64,000 nt of DNA from DAHUXD01 sp963805495. GTDB lineage: Bacteria > Acidobacteriota > Thermoanaerobaculia > UBA5066 > Gp7-AA6. The stretch covers positions 620,001 through 684,000 of the forward strand of contig CAWDUQ010000004.1 in NCBI GenBank assembly GCA_963805495.1, given 5' to 3'. Positions 16,238 to 25,504 of the stretch are shown in pieces. A model generated the notes under the pieces. That model saw only the letters and a program-made list of their open reading frames with translations, was not told the origin of the DNA and made no database searches. The first letter of the stretch is position 1. Each line of letters opens with the position of its first letter. A program made the position numbers and the translations under genes.

Positions 16238-17878
16238 ATGCGCCGCATAGCCATCCTACTGACTCTCGTGGCGGCCGTCGCCGGCCTGCACGGCTGCGCG
16301 GCCGACGCGCCGACGAATCCGGGCCCGGGCCCGGGCGGCGGAGGCACCGCCCTCGCGATCCAGCTGATCACGAACGACTCCAATCCCAAGGCTGGAACGT
16401 GCACGCTGATCGAAGCGACCGTCACGGTCAACGGGAGTTCCGTGCCGGACGGGACGAGCGTCAACTTCTCATCCGACTTCGGAACTTTCTCCCAGAACGG
16501 CCAGCCCCTGGTGTCGGTCGTGACGCAGAACGGCGTGGCCGTGACCGCGCTGTGCGGCCCCGGTGCGGGGCAGGCCAAGGTCCACGCCACCGCGACCTCG
16601 TCCGGGAACACCGGTTCGGCCAACCTGACGATCGTCTTCCAGCCCTCGGGGAGCACGCTGCCCTTCGTCTCCTCCTGCAGCCCGAGCTTCGGGCCCAAGG
16701 AAGGCGGCACGCAGCTGACCTTGAACGGCGGGCGCTTCTTCGGAACACCGTCGACGACCAGGGCCCAGTTCGCGGTCAACGGCACGACCCGCGACGGGGT
16801 GGTTCAGTCCGTGTCGGCGAACCAGATCGTGGTCCAGACGCCGGGCTTCCCCGAGTTCTCCGCGCCGCAGCTGCTGGCGCAGATCACGCTCTCGCTCGGC
16901 ACCAACCAGCCCCAGCCGGTCGTGCTGTCGCTCCCGACGTGCTTCTCGTACGGGACGACCGAATCCGGCCAGCCGACGATCGCGTCGCTTCTTCCCTCGG
17001 GAGGAACGAGCGAAGGGGGCACGCGGGTCACGATCGTGGGCTCGGGCTTTTCGACGACGAGCGGCGTTCAGGTGTTTTTCGGTCCGGCGGAAGCCCAGGT
17101 GGTCTCGGTGTCCTACAGCCAGGTCGTCGTTCTCTCGCCGCTCCAGGTGGGGTCGCCGACACCCGTGGGCGTCACGGTCCGGAACATCGGCTCGGGCCTC
17201 GTTTCCAACTCCGTGACCTACACGTACACCGAGCCGATGGTCATCACCGGGTTCAACAACAACGTGCAGCCGCTCGGCGGGCCCTTCACGCCGATGACGA
17301 TCTTCGGGCGAGGCTTCCAGGCGCCGATCGCGGTCTCGCTGGCCGGGTTCGGAGCGATCATCCAGAGCGTTACGGCGACCGAGATCGTCGTCATTCCGGG
17401 CCCGGCCATCCCGTCGGGCTGTAACAACATCGACGGCGAAATCTCGATCACGAACCTGAACACCGGGTCCGGAACGACGGGCGGGTCCTTCACCTACGTG
17501 GTCTCCAAGCCGGCGCTCGCCTCGGTCATCCCGTCGAACTCGTGCGGGTCCCTGCCGTGCCCCAACGGCGGCTTTGGCGGCATCCCGGGCACGATCCTCG
17601 GCGCCAACCTCCCGCTCTCTGCGGCCGACGTCGAGGTCAGGTTCGGCAGCCAGACGGCCTTCGTCACGAGCTCGAGCTTCAGCGCGATCGAGGTCACGAT
17701 CCCGACGACGGCCGCCACGGCGCCGACCTGCACGGGCGGGAATCCGGCGGGGACTCCGCAGGTCGTCTCGACCGTCGACGTCATCGTCACGGACCGCACG
17801 ACCACGTGTTCGGTGACCGCCAGCCAGGCCTTCCAGTACATCATCCCGTGCGTCGTGCCGGCGACACCGACTCCGTAA
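16238..17878 (+). CDS. IPT/TIG-repeat surface lipoprotein
   Basis: 546 residues. The signal peptide ends VAGLHGC (lipobox, Cys about 21), then a Gly/Pro spacer. An Ig-like, invasin/Big-type domain (about 35-135, with GTSVNFSSDFGTF) is followed by four IPT/TIG-like domains. These start near SCSPSFGPKEGGTQLTL, ASLLPSGGTSEGGTRVTI, ITGFNNNVQPLGGPF and ASVIPSNSC. These folds are used in cell-surface adhesins and polysaccharide-binding proteins. It is the last gene of the pil operon and is followed by a cUUCGg hairpin. A pilus-associated or adhesive role is inferred. Confidence 0.85.
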   Translation: MRRIAILLTLVAAVAGLHGCAADAPTNPGPGPGGGGTALAIQLITNDSNPKAGTCTLIEATVTVNGSSVPDGTSVNFSSDFGTFSQNGQPLVSVVTQNGVAVTALCGPGAGQAKVHATATSSGNTGSANLTIVFQPSGSTLPFVSSCSPSFGPKEGGTQLTLNGGRFFGTPSTTRAQFAVNGTTRDGVVQSVSANQIVVQTPGFPEFSAPQLLAQITLSLGTNQPQPVVLSLPTCFSYGTTESGQPTIASLLPSGGTSEGGTRVTIVGSGFSTTSGVQVFFGPAEAQVVSVSYSQVVVLSPLQVGSPTPVGVTVRNIGSGLVSNSVTYTYTEPMVITGFNNNVQPLGGPFTPMTIFGRGFQAPIAVSLAGFGAIIQSVTATEIVVIPGPAIPSGCNNIDGEISITNLNTGSGTTGGSFTYVVSKPALASVIPSNSCGSLPCPNGGFGGIPGTILGANLPLSAADVEVRFGSQTAFVTSSSFSAIEVTIPTTAATAPTCTGGNPAGTPQVVSTVDVIVTDRTTTCSVTASQAFQYIIPCVVPATPTP

Positions 17879-17890
17879 CGAGAGACGAAC

Positions 17891-17912
17891 GCCGCCCCCT
17901 TCGGGGGGCGGC
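17891..17912 (+). terminator. Hairpin with cUUCGg tetraloop after the pil operon
   Basis: A perfect 9-base-pair GC stem (17891-17899 with 17904-17912) closes a TTCG loop through a C-G pair, the exceptionally stable tetraloop. It lies 12 bases after the IPT/TIG stop and 14 bases before the next GTG. The downstream tract GGCTCTGT has few Ts, so termination may be partial. Confidence 0.6.
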
Positions 17913-17926
17913 GGCTCTGTAAAATC

Positions 17927-19054
17927 GTGGCTGAGCAGACTGCGGAAGCCCGCATTCGGGACCTCGAACGCCGACTGGATCTCGATCCGGGTTCGCGCCT
18001 CTTCGTGGCGGTGGCGGAGGAGTACCGAAAGATCGGCCGGCTGCGAGACGCGCTCGGCGCGCTGCAGAAAGGCCTGCTCGCGCACCCCGGATACGTCGCG
18101 GCCCAGGTCGCCCTCGGCCGGGTCTATCTGGAGGCCAACCAGACGACCGACGCGATCGCGACGTTTACGAAAGTGCTCGTCGCGGACCCGGGGAATCTCG
18201 TGGCGGCGAAGTCGCTCGCGGACATCCAGCTCGGCCGCGGCGACAAGCTCGAAGCCGTCAAGAAGTACAAGCTCTACCGAGCGCTCTCGGGCGACCGAAA
18301 AGTCGACCCGATCATCGCGGAGCTCGAGACGCAGGTCGCGCCGAAGCCGGTGACGCCGCCACGGCCCCTCAAGGTCGAGGCACCGCCCCCTCCGCCGAGT
18401 TTCCAGGAGACCGACAAGAGCCGGCGGCGCGCGGTGCCGCCGCGGTCGGCACTCCCCGCCGTTCCGTCCGACGAACCGTTCGAGCTGGCGCCGCTGTCCT
18501 TCGAGGTCGGGGAGGACTCCGGGAAGGCCAGCGTCGTCGAGGATCCGTTCCTGGTGCCGACGCGGGACGTCTTCATCATGCCGCCGATTTCGGCCCCGCC
18601 GTCGGGGGCCGCGCCGGCGCCGCCCCCGGCGGAGGCCGCGCCGTTTCCGTCCGAGCCCGGTTCGCAGCCCTCGCCGCCCGTCGCGTGGGCCGAGACGCCG
18701 CCCCCTTCGGAATCCGAGGAGGGCCGTCCGTGGGCGCCCGAAGAAGCGGTGCCGCCGGTGCGGATTCCGGAGGCGCGGCACGTGTCCGAGCCGGCCAGGC
18801 CGACCGGTCGGGCGCTCGCCGATCTGTACTACCTCCAGGGCCACTACGCCGAGGCGCTGCAGATCTATGACGATCTCGTCAGCCGCCATCCGTTCGACGA
18901 AGACCTGAAACGATTGCGCCGGAGCGCCGAGGCGAGGCTCCTGCCGGCCGGTACGGCCTCGGCTTCGGCGGCCGCCCCCGACCCGGGGCTCGAGCGCCGG
19001 CTCGCGCGCATCCGGACCCTCAAGAAGTGGCTTTCGCACGTCCACGCCGGATGA
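17927..19054 (+). CDS. TPR protein with proline-rich middle
   Basis: 375 residues from a GTG start. Tetratricopeptide helices occupy about 1-125 (LFVAVAEEYRKIGRLRDAL, ALGRVYLEANQTTDAIATF). A low-complexity Pro/Ala/Glu region (about 140-285) contains FELAPLSFEVGED, and one more TPR pair lies near 290-340 (ADLYYLQGHYAEALQIYDDL). No signal peptide, so it is probably a cytoplasmic scaffold. It directly precedes the roadblock gene (36 bases), and the two may work together; function unknown. Confidence 0.8.
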   Translation: MAEQTAEARIRDLERRLDLDPGSRLFVAVAEEYRKIGRLRDALGALQKGLLAHPGYVAAQVALGRVYLEANQTTDAIATFTKVLVADPGNLVAAKSLADIQLGRGDKLEAVKKYKLYRALSGDRKVDPIIAELETQVAPKPVTPPRPLKVEAPPPPPSFQETDKSRRRAVPPRSALPAVPSDEPFELAPLSFEVGEDSGKASVVEDPFLVPTRDVFIMPPISAPPSGAAPAPPPAEAAPFPSEPGSQPSPPVAWAETPPPSESEEGRPWAPEEAVPPVRIPEARHVSEPARPTGRALADLYYLQGHYAEALQIYDDLVSRHPFDEDLKRLRRSAEARLLPAGTASASAAAPDPGLERRLARIRTLKKWLSHVHAG

Positions 19055-19090
19055 AGTGCGCCCCCCGACCGTGACATCATCGGGATTCGA

Positions 19091-19453
19091 ATGAACGTCT
19101 TTCAGGACACCCTTCGTCGGATCGCTGAGCGCGTCGAGGGAACGCGGGCCGTGTCGCTCGTGGGTGTCGACGGCATCGCGATCGACTCGTTCGTGAGCGC
19201 GGAGGGTCTCCCGATGGAATCCCTGGCCGCCGAGACAGGCTCGGTGGTCAAGGCCGCCCGCGCGGCGCGCGCGTTGACGGACCACGGACCCCTCCAGCAG
19301 CTCACGGTGGCGTCCGACAACGCGGCCACGATCCTGTGCCGGGTGACCGAGGAGTACTATCTGCTCCTCCTGCTCGCCCGGGACGGCAACTTCGGTCGCG
19401 GACGCTTCGAGCTCAAGAAGGCCGCGGCCGCCCTGGAAAAGGAGCTGGTCTAG
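19091..19453 (+). CDS. Roadblock/LC7 domain protein
   Basis: 120 residues forming a single roadblock/LC7 fold: GTRAVSLVGVDGIAIDSFV opens the sheet and YYLLLLLARDGNFGRGRFELKKAA forms the last strand and helix (both shown in part). Bacterial members such as MglB act as regulators of small Ras-like GTPases, for example in polarity and type IV pilus motility. No mglA-like GTPase gene is present in the window. accB follows 2 bases after the stop. Partner unknown. Confidence 0.85.
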   Translation: MNVFQDTLRRIAERVEGTRAVSLVGVDGIAIDSFVSAEGLPMESLAAETGSVVKAARAARALTDHGPLQQLTVASDNAATILCRVTEEYYLLLLLARDGNFGRGRFELKKAAAALEKELV

Positions 19454-19455
19454 CG

Positions 19456-19911
19456 ATGCTTTCGCTCAAGGAGATCCGCGAGCTCGTGGATCTGGTGGCC
19501 GAGCGTGGTCTGGCGGGTCTCGAGATCGAGCGGTCGGGGTTTCGGCTCCGGATCGAGGGACGCCGTCCCGCGGTCGTCGAGGTGCTCCCGTCCGAAGGCC
19601 ATGCCGCCCTGCCGGCGTTCCGAGCGGCGGCCCCGAGCGCGGCCGAGGCCCCGGCGGCGGAGGAAAACCTGCACGTGATCACGTCGCCGATCGTCGGTAC
19701 GTTCTACCGATCGCCCTCGCCCGAGGCCGAGGCGTTTGCCGAGATCGGTCAGCGGATCGTCAAAGGGAAGATCCTCTGCATCATCGAATCGATGAAGCTG
19801 ATGAACGAGATCGAGTCGGACGTCGAGGGCGAGGTCGTCGCGGTCTACGCGCGCAACGGGCAGCCCGTCGAGTACGGCGAGAAGCTTTTCGCCATCCGGC
19901 TGGCCGCGTAG
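19456..19911 (+). CDS. accB: Acetyl-CoA carboxylase biotin carboxyl carrier protein
   Basis: 151 residues. The N-terminal helix region (about 1-30) is followed by an Ala-rich linker and a C-terminal biotinyl domain with the biotinylation site ESMKLMNEI (lysine about 114). The thumb segment TFYRSPSPEAEAF is also typical of AccB. It carries the biotin that AccC carboxylates for malonyl-CoA synthesis. The ATG at 19456 gives standard length; an upstream extension overlaps the roadblock gene in another frame. Confidence 0.95.
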   Translation: MLSLKEIRELVDLVAERGLAGLEIERSGFRLRIEGRRPAVVEVLPSEGHAALPAFRAAAPSAAEAPAAEENLHVITSPIVGTFYRSPSPEAEAFAEIGQRIVKGKILCIIESMKLMNEIESDVEGEVVAVYARNGQPVEYGEKLFAIRLAA

Positions 19912-19923
19912 CCCGCGCGCGGA

Positions 19924-21267
<1,344 letters not shown>

Positions 21268-21274
21268 GCGCGCC

Positions 21275-22456
21275 GTGAGCCTCCGGCTTCCCCCCGTCTA
21301 CGCGATCACCGACCGCGCCGCGAGCCGACTCGACGACCATGCCGAGATCGCGCGGAGGCTCCTCGCCGTTGGCGTCCGGTGCGTGCAGCTGCGCGAGAAG
21401 GCGCTGCCGGACGCCGCGCTGCTCGCGGCCGCCGACGCGATCGGCGCGCTGGCCCGGCCGCTCCGCGCCCTGGCGCTCGTCAACGACCGCGTCGACGTGG
21501 CGCGCCTGGCGGGCCTCGGCGTGCACCTGGGAGAGGACGACCTGCCGGCCGCCGCGGCGCGCGCCATCCTGCCGGGGGCGGCGGTCGTCGGCGTGTCCAC
21601 GCACGATGTCCCGGCGGCACGACGGGCCTTCGCCGATCCGAGCGCGGACTACGTCGCCTTCGGACCGGTCTTCGACAGCGCCACGAAGGACGTGCGGCCG
21701 GGCCTCGGGCTCGAGGCGCTCGCGCAGGCGGCCGCCGGCCGGACCAAACCGCTCGTCGCGATCGGAGGCATCACGGGCGATCGGCTCGACGCCGTCTGGG
21801 ATGCCGGAGCGGATTCCGCCGCGATGATCGACGGCCTTCTCGGCGGAGGGCGTATCGAGGAGAACGCGCGGGCGGCGCTGGATCGCGCCCGCCGGCGTCG
21901 CCGTCCGGGACGCATCTACGTCGTCGGCTTCATGGCGAGCGGGAAGACGACGGTCGGGCGACGGCTCGCCGAGCGACTCGGGCTGCCGTTCGTCGACCTC
22001 GACGCGGAGATCGAGCGCTCCGCCGGACGGACCATCCGGGCGCTCTTTGAGGAGTCCGGCGAAGTGGCGTTCCGGGAGCGGGAGGCGATCTTCTTGGAGG
22101 GGACCGAGTCGCTGCCGGCCGCGGTCGTCGCGACGGGCGGCGGAAGCTTCGCCCAGGAGCGCCAGAGGCGCGCGATCGGCCGCCTGGGTACCTCGGTGCT
22201 CCTCGACGTGTCCCTCGACACGGTGCGGGGCCGGCTCGCGGGCAAGACGGACCGTCCGCTCTTCCAGAGCGTGGAGCAGCTCGACGGACTTTTCGCGGCC
22301 CGGGCGCCCTTCTATAGAATGGCCAACGTCCGCGTGGCTTTGAGCGGCGGCGAGTCGGTCGAGGAAGCGGCGGACCGGGTGCTCACGGCTCTCGAGGACC
22401 GCGAAACCATCGAATCAACAGCAGAGAGAGGGCCCACCCCGGGATGCGATACCTGA
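21275..22456 (+). CDS. Fusion: thiamine-phosphate synthase (ThiE) + shikimate kinase (AroK)
   Basis: 393 residues joining two normally separate enzymes. Residues about 6-200 are a ThiE barrel: CVQLREKAL, ALVNDRVD, GVHLGEDDLP, GVSTHD, AFGPVFDSATK and AIGGI, all expected for joining the pyrimidine and thiazole phosphates of thiamine. After an Arg-rich linker (RARRRRRPGR), residues about 210-375 are shikimate kinase: P-loop GFMASGKTTVG, DLDAEIER, FREREA, ATGGGSF and the lid KTDRPLF. GTG start; 7 bases after accC; the end overlaps the phosphoesterase gene by 13 bases. No frameshift separates the halves and no TPP riboswitch is visible upstream. Confidence 0.9.
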   Translation: MSLRLPPVYAITDRAASRLDDHAEIARRLLAVGVRCVQLREKALPDAALLAAADAIGALARPLRALALVNDRVDVARLAGLGVHLGEDDLPAAAARAILPGAAVVGVSTHDVPAARRAFADPSADYVAFGPVFDSATKDVRPGLGLEALAQAAAGRTKPLVAIGGITGDRLDAVWDAGADSAAMIDGLLGGGRIEENARAALDRARRRRRPGRIYVVGFMASGKTTVGRRLAERLGLPFVDLDAEIERSAGRTIRALFEESGEVAFREREAIFLEGTESLPAAVVATGGGSFAQERQRRAIGRLGTSVLLDVSLDTVRGRLAGKTDRPLFQSVEQLDGLFAARAPFYRMANVRVALSGGESVEEAADRVLTALEDRETIESTAERGPTPGCDT

Positions 22457-23187
22457 TCCTTTCCGACATTCACTCCAATGACGAGGCCCTGGCCGCGGTC
22501 CTGTCGCGCGTGCGGCGCAAGCGCTTCGACCGTGTCGTCGTGCTCGGCGACTTCGTCGGCTACGGCGCCAACCCCAACCAGGTCATCGACCGGATCCGCA
22601 ACATCCGAAAGGAGAAGATCGTGATCCGGGGGAACCACGACAAGGTCGTTTGCGGTCTGGAATCGGGGGAACTCTTCAATCCCGTGGCCCTCAAGGCCGC
22701 GCGCTGGACGACGGAGAAGCTGACTCCGCGCAACCGCAAGTTTCTCGAGGTCCTCCCGCTCGGGCCGGCGACGGTCGACGGGGCCTTCGCCATCTGCCAC
22801 GGCTCGCCGCGCGACGAGGACGCGTACATCTTCACGGACTACGACGCTTACCTCAATTTTCGGGAGCTGGAGGCGAGCGTCTGCTTCTTCGGGCACAGCC
22901 ACATTCCGTGCGTATTCACGCTCGAGCCGCATGGGATCCTGGTGGAGCTCGTCAAGGACGAACATGTGCGGTATCCCCTCCGGAAGGGGATGCGATACCT
23001 CATCAACCCGGGCTCGATCGGCCAGCCGCGGGACCGCAATGCCGCGGCGTCCTACGCGATCTACGATTCCACCGCCCATGTCGTTCATTTCGACCGCGTG
23101 GACTACCCGGTGGAAAAGACGCGCGACAAGATCTACAAAGCGGGGCTGCCGCATATCCTCGGCGACCGGCTGCTCGTGGGAGCGTAG
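22444..23187 (+). CDS. Metallophosphoesterase (YfcE/MJ0936-like)
   Basis: 247 residues. The five calcineurin-type metal motifs are present in order: DIHSN (about 8-12), GDFVGYG, RGNHD, CHGSP and GHSH. The NPGSIGQPRDRN segment is typical of the group with broad phosphodiesterase or protein-phosphatase activity. Cytoplasmic; substrate unknown. Its start lies inside the end of the ThiE-AroK gene, suggesting translational coupling. Confidence 0.92.
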   Translation: MRYLILSDIHSNDEALAAVLSRVRRKRFDRVVVLGDFVGYGANPNQVIDRIRNIRKEKIVIRGNHDKVVCGLESGELFNPVALKAARWTTEKLTPRNRKFLEVLPLGPATVDGAFAICHGSPRDEDAYIFTDYDAYLNFRELEASVCFFGHSHIPCVFTLEPHGILVELVKDEHVRYPLRKGMRYLINPGSIGQPRDRNAAASYAIYDSTAHVVHFDRVDYPVEKTRDKIYKAGLPHILGDRLLVGA

Positions 23188-23243
23188 CCGGACCGGAGAC
23201 CGCAGACGGCAGAAGGCAGAAAGCAGAGCGGCGCACCCGCATC

Positions 23244-23249
23244 TATAAT
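23244..23249 (+). promoter_or_regulatory. Candidate -10 element (consensus TATAAT)
   Basis: A perfect TATAAT lies 26 bases before the ATG of the HEAT-cyclophilin gene, in the 88-base gap after the phosphoesterase. No recognisable -35 stands 16-18 bases upstream. Confidence 0.45.
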
Positions 23250-23275
23250 CCGGGCGTTCTCGAGAAAGGCGGGCG

Positions 23276-25339
23276 ATGCGGCGTAGCCTGGGCGCGCTCG
23301 GTGCGGTGATCCTGTCCCTGGCGGCATCGCGCTGCGCCAGCCGGCGTCCGACCGCCTCGCCGGTTCCGCCAGAGGCGACGCCCGAAGCGGAACTTGCGCC
23401 GACCCCCGCGCCGGGGTCGCCGCTTGGTTCGATGGCCGAGGCCGAGCCCTTGCTCCTGGGCCTCGAGGATCGGCGGGCGTTCGACCAGGCCGTTCTGGAC
23501 GCCGCCGCGGCGTCGCCGGACGCCGGGGTGCGGGCGCACGCGGCGCTCTCGGCCGGGCGCATCGGCGACGGCCGCGCCGCGTCCGTGCTCCGGCGCCTCC
23601 TCGACGACCCGGCGCCTTCGGTCCGGGATTCCGCGGCCTTCGCCGCAGGCATCCTGCGCGATCCGGCAATGATCGACGGCCTCGTCCGGCACCTCAAGGA
23701 CTCCGACGCCGCCGTCGCCGCGCGGGCCGCCTGGTCGCTCGGGTTTCTCGAGCGGCCGGAGGCCGGAGAGGCGCTCGTGGCGGCTCTCGCCGAAGCGGAG
23801 CCCGGCCGCCGGGCCCCACTCGTCTTCGCCCTCTGGCGCTACCCCGAGAAGGCCACCGCGGCGGCCACACCGCTCGCCGCGGACCCCGACCCGGCCGTCC
23901 GCACGGCGGCCCTCTACGCCCTGGCGCGGCGTCCGCAGGCCGTGTCGGTTCCGCTGCTGACCGACGGTCTCGCCGACCCCGACACGGACGCCGCCGCCCT
24001 GTGCGCGCGGGCCCTCGGCGTTATCGGCCGGCCCGAGTCCGCCGGCGCGCTCTGGGCGGCGCTCGAGGGACGCCGGGCGCCGGTCGTCATCAACGCGATG
24101 CTGGCGCTCGCGGCTCTTCTCGAGAAGACTCCGGGAGCGGCCGCGCCCCCGGCGTCGATCGCGCGCCTCTCGGCGCTCGCCGGAGACGCCAATCCGAATC
24201 TTGCAGTTCCCGCGCTCGCGCTCCTGCGCTGGGCCACGGCCGACCGCGAGGCGTTTCGCCGACTGTTCTCGACCGCGACGACGGGCCAGGGCCGCCGCCG
24301 GCAGGTTGCGATCCAGGCCGTGATGGCGGCGTTGCCGCAGGACTCGGGCCCGGTGGTGGAGGCAGCCGTCGCCTCGCCCGATCCCTTCGTGCGCGGTGCG
24401 GCGGCGGCGGGGCTGGAATTCCTTCAGGACGAGGAGGCCCGGCCCCTGCGCGAGACGCTCATGTCGGACCCCGAGGCGGTCGTGCGGCTCCGGGTCCTGG
24501 AAGGAATCGACACGCCGGAAGCCGCGCGCGCCAACCGCCCCCTCGTCGAGAAAGCCCTGGCGGATTCCGACCTCGGCGTCCGGTCGGCCGCCGTCGATCT
24601 GCGGGTGCTCCTGGGCGGGGAGGACGTCTACGTCTGGCTCCGGGAAACGGTCGTCGCCTCGTACGGCGAGGCGAGTCCCGACATTCCCATCACCGCCATC
24701 GGGGCCGCGGAAAAGGAGCCCGAGAACCCCGGGGCGCGATCCGTCGTGGAAGCGGCATATCGTCATCCGTCGGTCCTGGTGTCGCGCCTGGCACGCCGCT
24801 CGCTCGTCGCGACCTTTCATGCGGACCCGTCGCAGTTTCCCTGGCGGACCTACGACCGCGGGGAGACCGAGGCCGACTACGCGGCCCTCCTCGCCGAGGC
24901 CCGCCGGGCCTCGACGGCGCGCGTCGAGACGTCGCGCGGCGCCTTCACGATCCGCTTCGCAGGGGCCGAGGCGCCCATGACCGTCGTGAATTTCGTCGCG
25001 CTCGCGAGGAAGGGGTACTTCGACGACGCGCCGATTCACCGGGTCGTCCCGAACTTCGTCGTCCAGGATGGCGACCCCACGGGAACCGGCAGCGGCGGCC
25101 CGGGTTACGAAATTCGCGACGAGATCAACCTTCTCCCGTACCGTGCGGCGACGGTCGGCATGGCCCTGTCGGGACCCGACACGGGCGGCTCCCAGTGGTT
25201 CGTGACGCAGAGCCCGCAGCCGCACCTCGACGGAGGCTATACGGTCTTCGGCCAGGTCGTCGCGGGAGCCGACGTCGTGAACCGCATCGAGCAGGACGAC
25301 CGAATCGTGCGCGTCACGGTCGCTGCGGAAGGCCACTAG
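23276..25339 (+). CDS. HEAT-repeat lipoprotein with C-terminal cyclophilin (peptidyl-prolyl isomerase) domain
   Basis: 687 residues. The signal peptide ends LAASRC (lipobox, Cys20). Residues about 60-530 are alpha-helical HEAT/PBS-type repeats (for example AHAALSAGRIGDGRAASVL, RAAWSLGFLERPEAGEAL). Residues about 548-687 form a compact bacterial cyclophilin with FVALARKGYFDDAPIHRVV, FVVQDGDPTGTGSGGPGYE, GGSQWFVT and YTVFGQVV. The isomerase would assist folding of exported proteins; the HEAT superhelix may act as holdase or adaptor. The domain order is seen in the sequence; the chaperone role is inferred. The next gene starts directly at its stop codon. Confidence 0.92.
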   Translation: MRRSLGALGAVILSLAASRCASRRPTASPVPPEATPEAELAPTPAPGSPLGSMAEAEPLLLGLEDRRAFDQAVLDAAAASPDAGVRAHAALSAGRIGDGRAASVLRRLLDDPAPSVRDSAAFAAGILRDPAMIDGLVRHLKDSDAAVAARAAWSLGFLERPEAGEALVAALAEAEPGRRAPLVFALWRYPEKATAAATPLAADPDPAVRTAALYALARRPQAVSVPLLTDGLADPDTDAAALCARALGVIGRPESAGALWAALEGRRAPVVINAMLALAALLEKTPGAAAPPASIARLSALAGDANPNLAVPALALLRWATADREAFRRLFSTATTGQGRRRQVAIQAVMAALPQDSGPVVEAAVASPDPFVRGAAAAGLEFLQDEEARPLRETLMSDPEAVVRLRVLEGIDTPEAARANRPLVEKALADSDLGVRSAAVDLRVLLGGEDVYVWLRETVVASYGEASPDIPITAIGAAEKEPENPGARSVVEAAYRHPSVLVSRLARRSLVATFHADPSQFPWRTYDRGETEADYAALLAEARRASTARVETSRGAFTIRFAGAEAPMTVVNFVALARKGYFDDAPIHRVVPNFVVQDGDPTGTGSGGPGYEIRDEINLLPYRAATVGMALSGPDTGGSQWFVTQSPQPHLDGGYTVFGQVVAGADVVNRIEQDDRIVRVTVAAEGH

Positions 25340-25504
25340 ATGTACCGGATCTCGCGCGCCATCCAGTTCCTCGGCCTCGTCGTCGCGGGGGCCGCCTTCT
25401 TCGTGGGTGTGCTCGGCCACGACGTGCGGCGCGAGCTCGTATTGCTCGGGATCGGAGCCGGCGTCTTCTTCGCGGGCCAGGCGTTGCAGCGGGGGGCCCG
25501 GTGA
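25340..25504 (+). CDS. Small two-helix membrane protein
   Basis: 54 residues, starting at the ATG that overlaps the previous stop (TAGATG) and ending in GTGA shared with the next gene. Two hydrophobic helices (about 9-26 and 33-48) are separated by the charged turn HDVRRE; the tail QRGAR is basic. The overlap on both sides argues that it is a real translated gene. No family recognised. Confidence 0.7.
   Translation: MYRISRAIQFLGLVVAGAAFFVGVLGHDVRRELVLLGIGAGVFFAGQALQRGAR

Noticed and set aside
17920..17925. TAAAAT as promoter for the TPR gene
   Set aside because: It ends one base before the GTG, so transcription would begin inside the coding region.
16469..19285. 938-codon open frame on the minus strand opposite the IPT/TIG and TPR genes
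   Set aside because: No recognisable motif, Arg/Gly-rich composition, fully explained by codon bias of the plus-strand genes.
21268..21275. Possible TPP riboswitch before the ThiE fusion
   Set aside because: Only 7 bases separate it from accC, and no THI-box sequence is visible.
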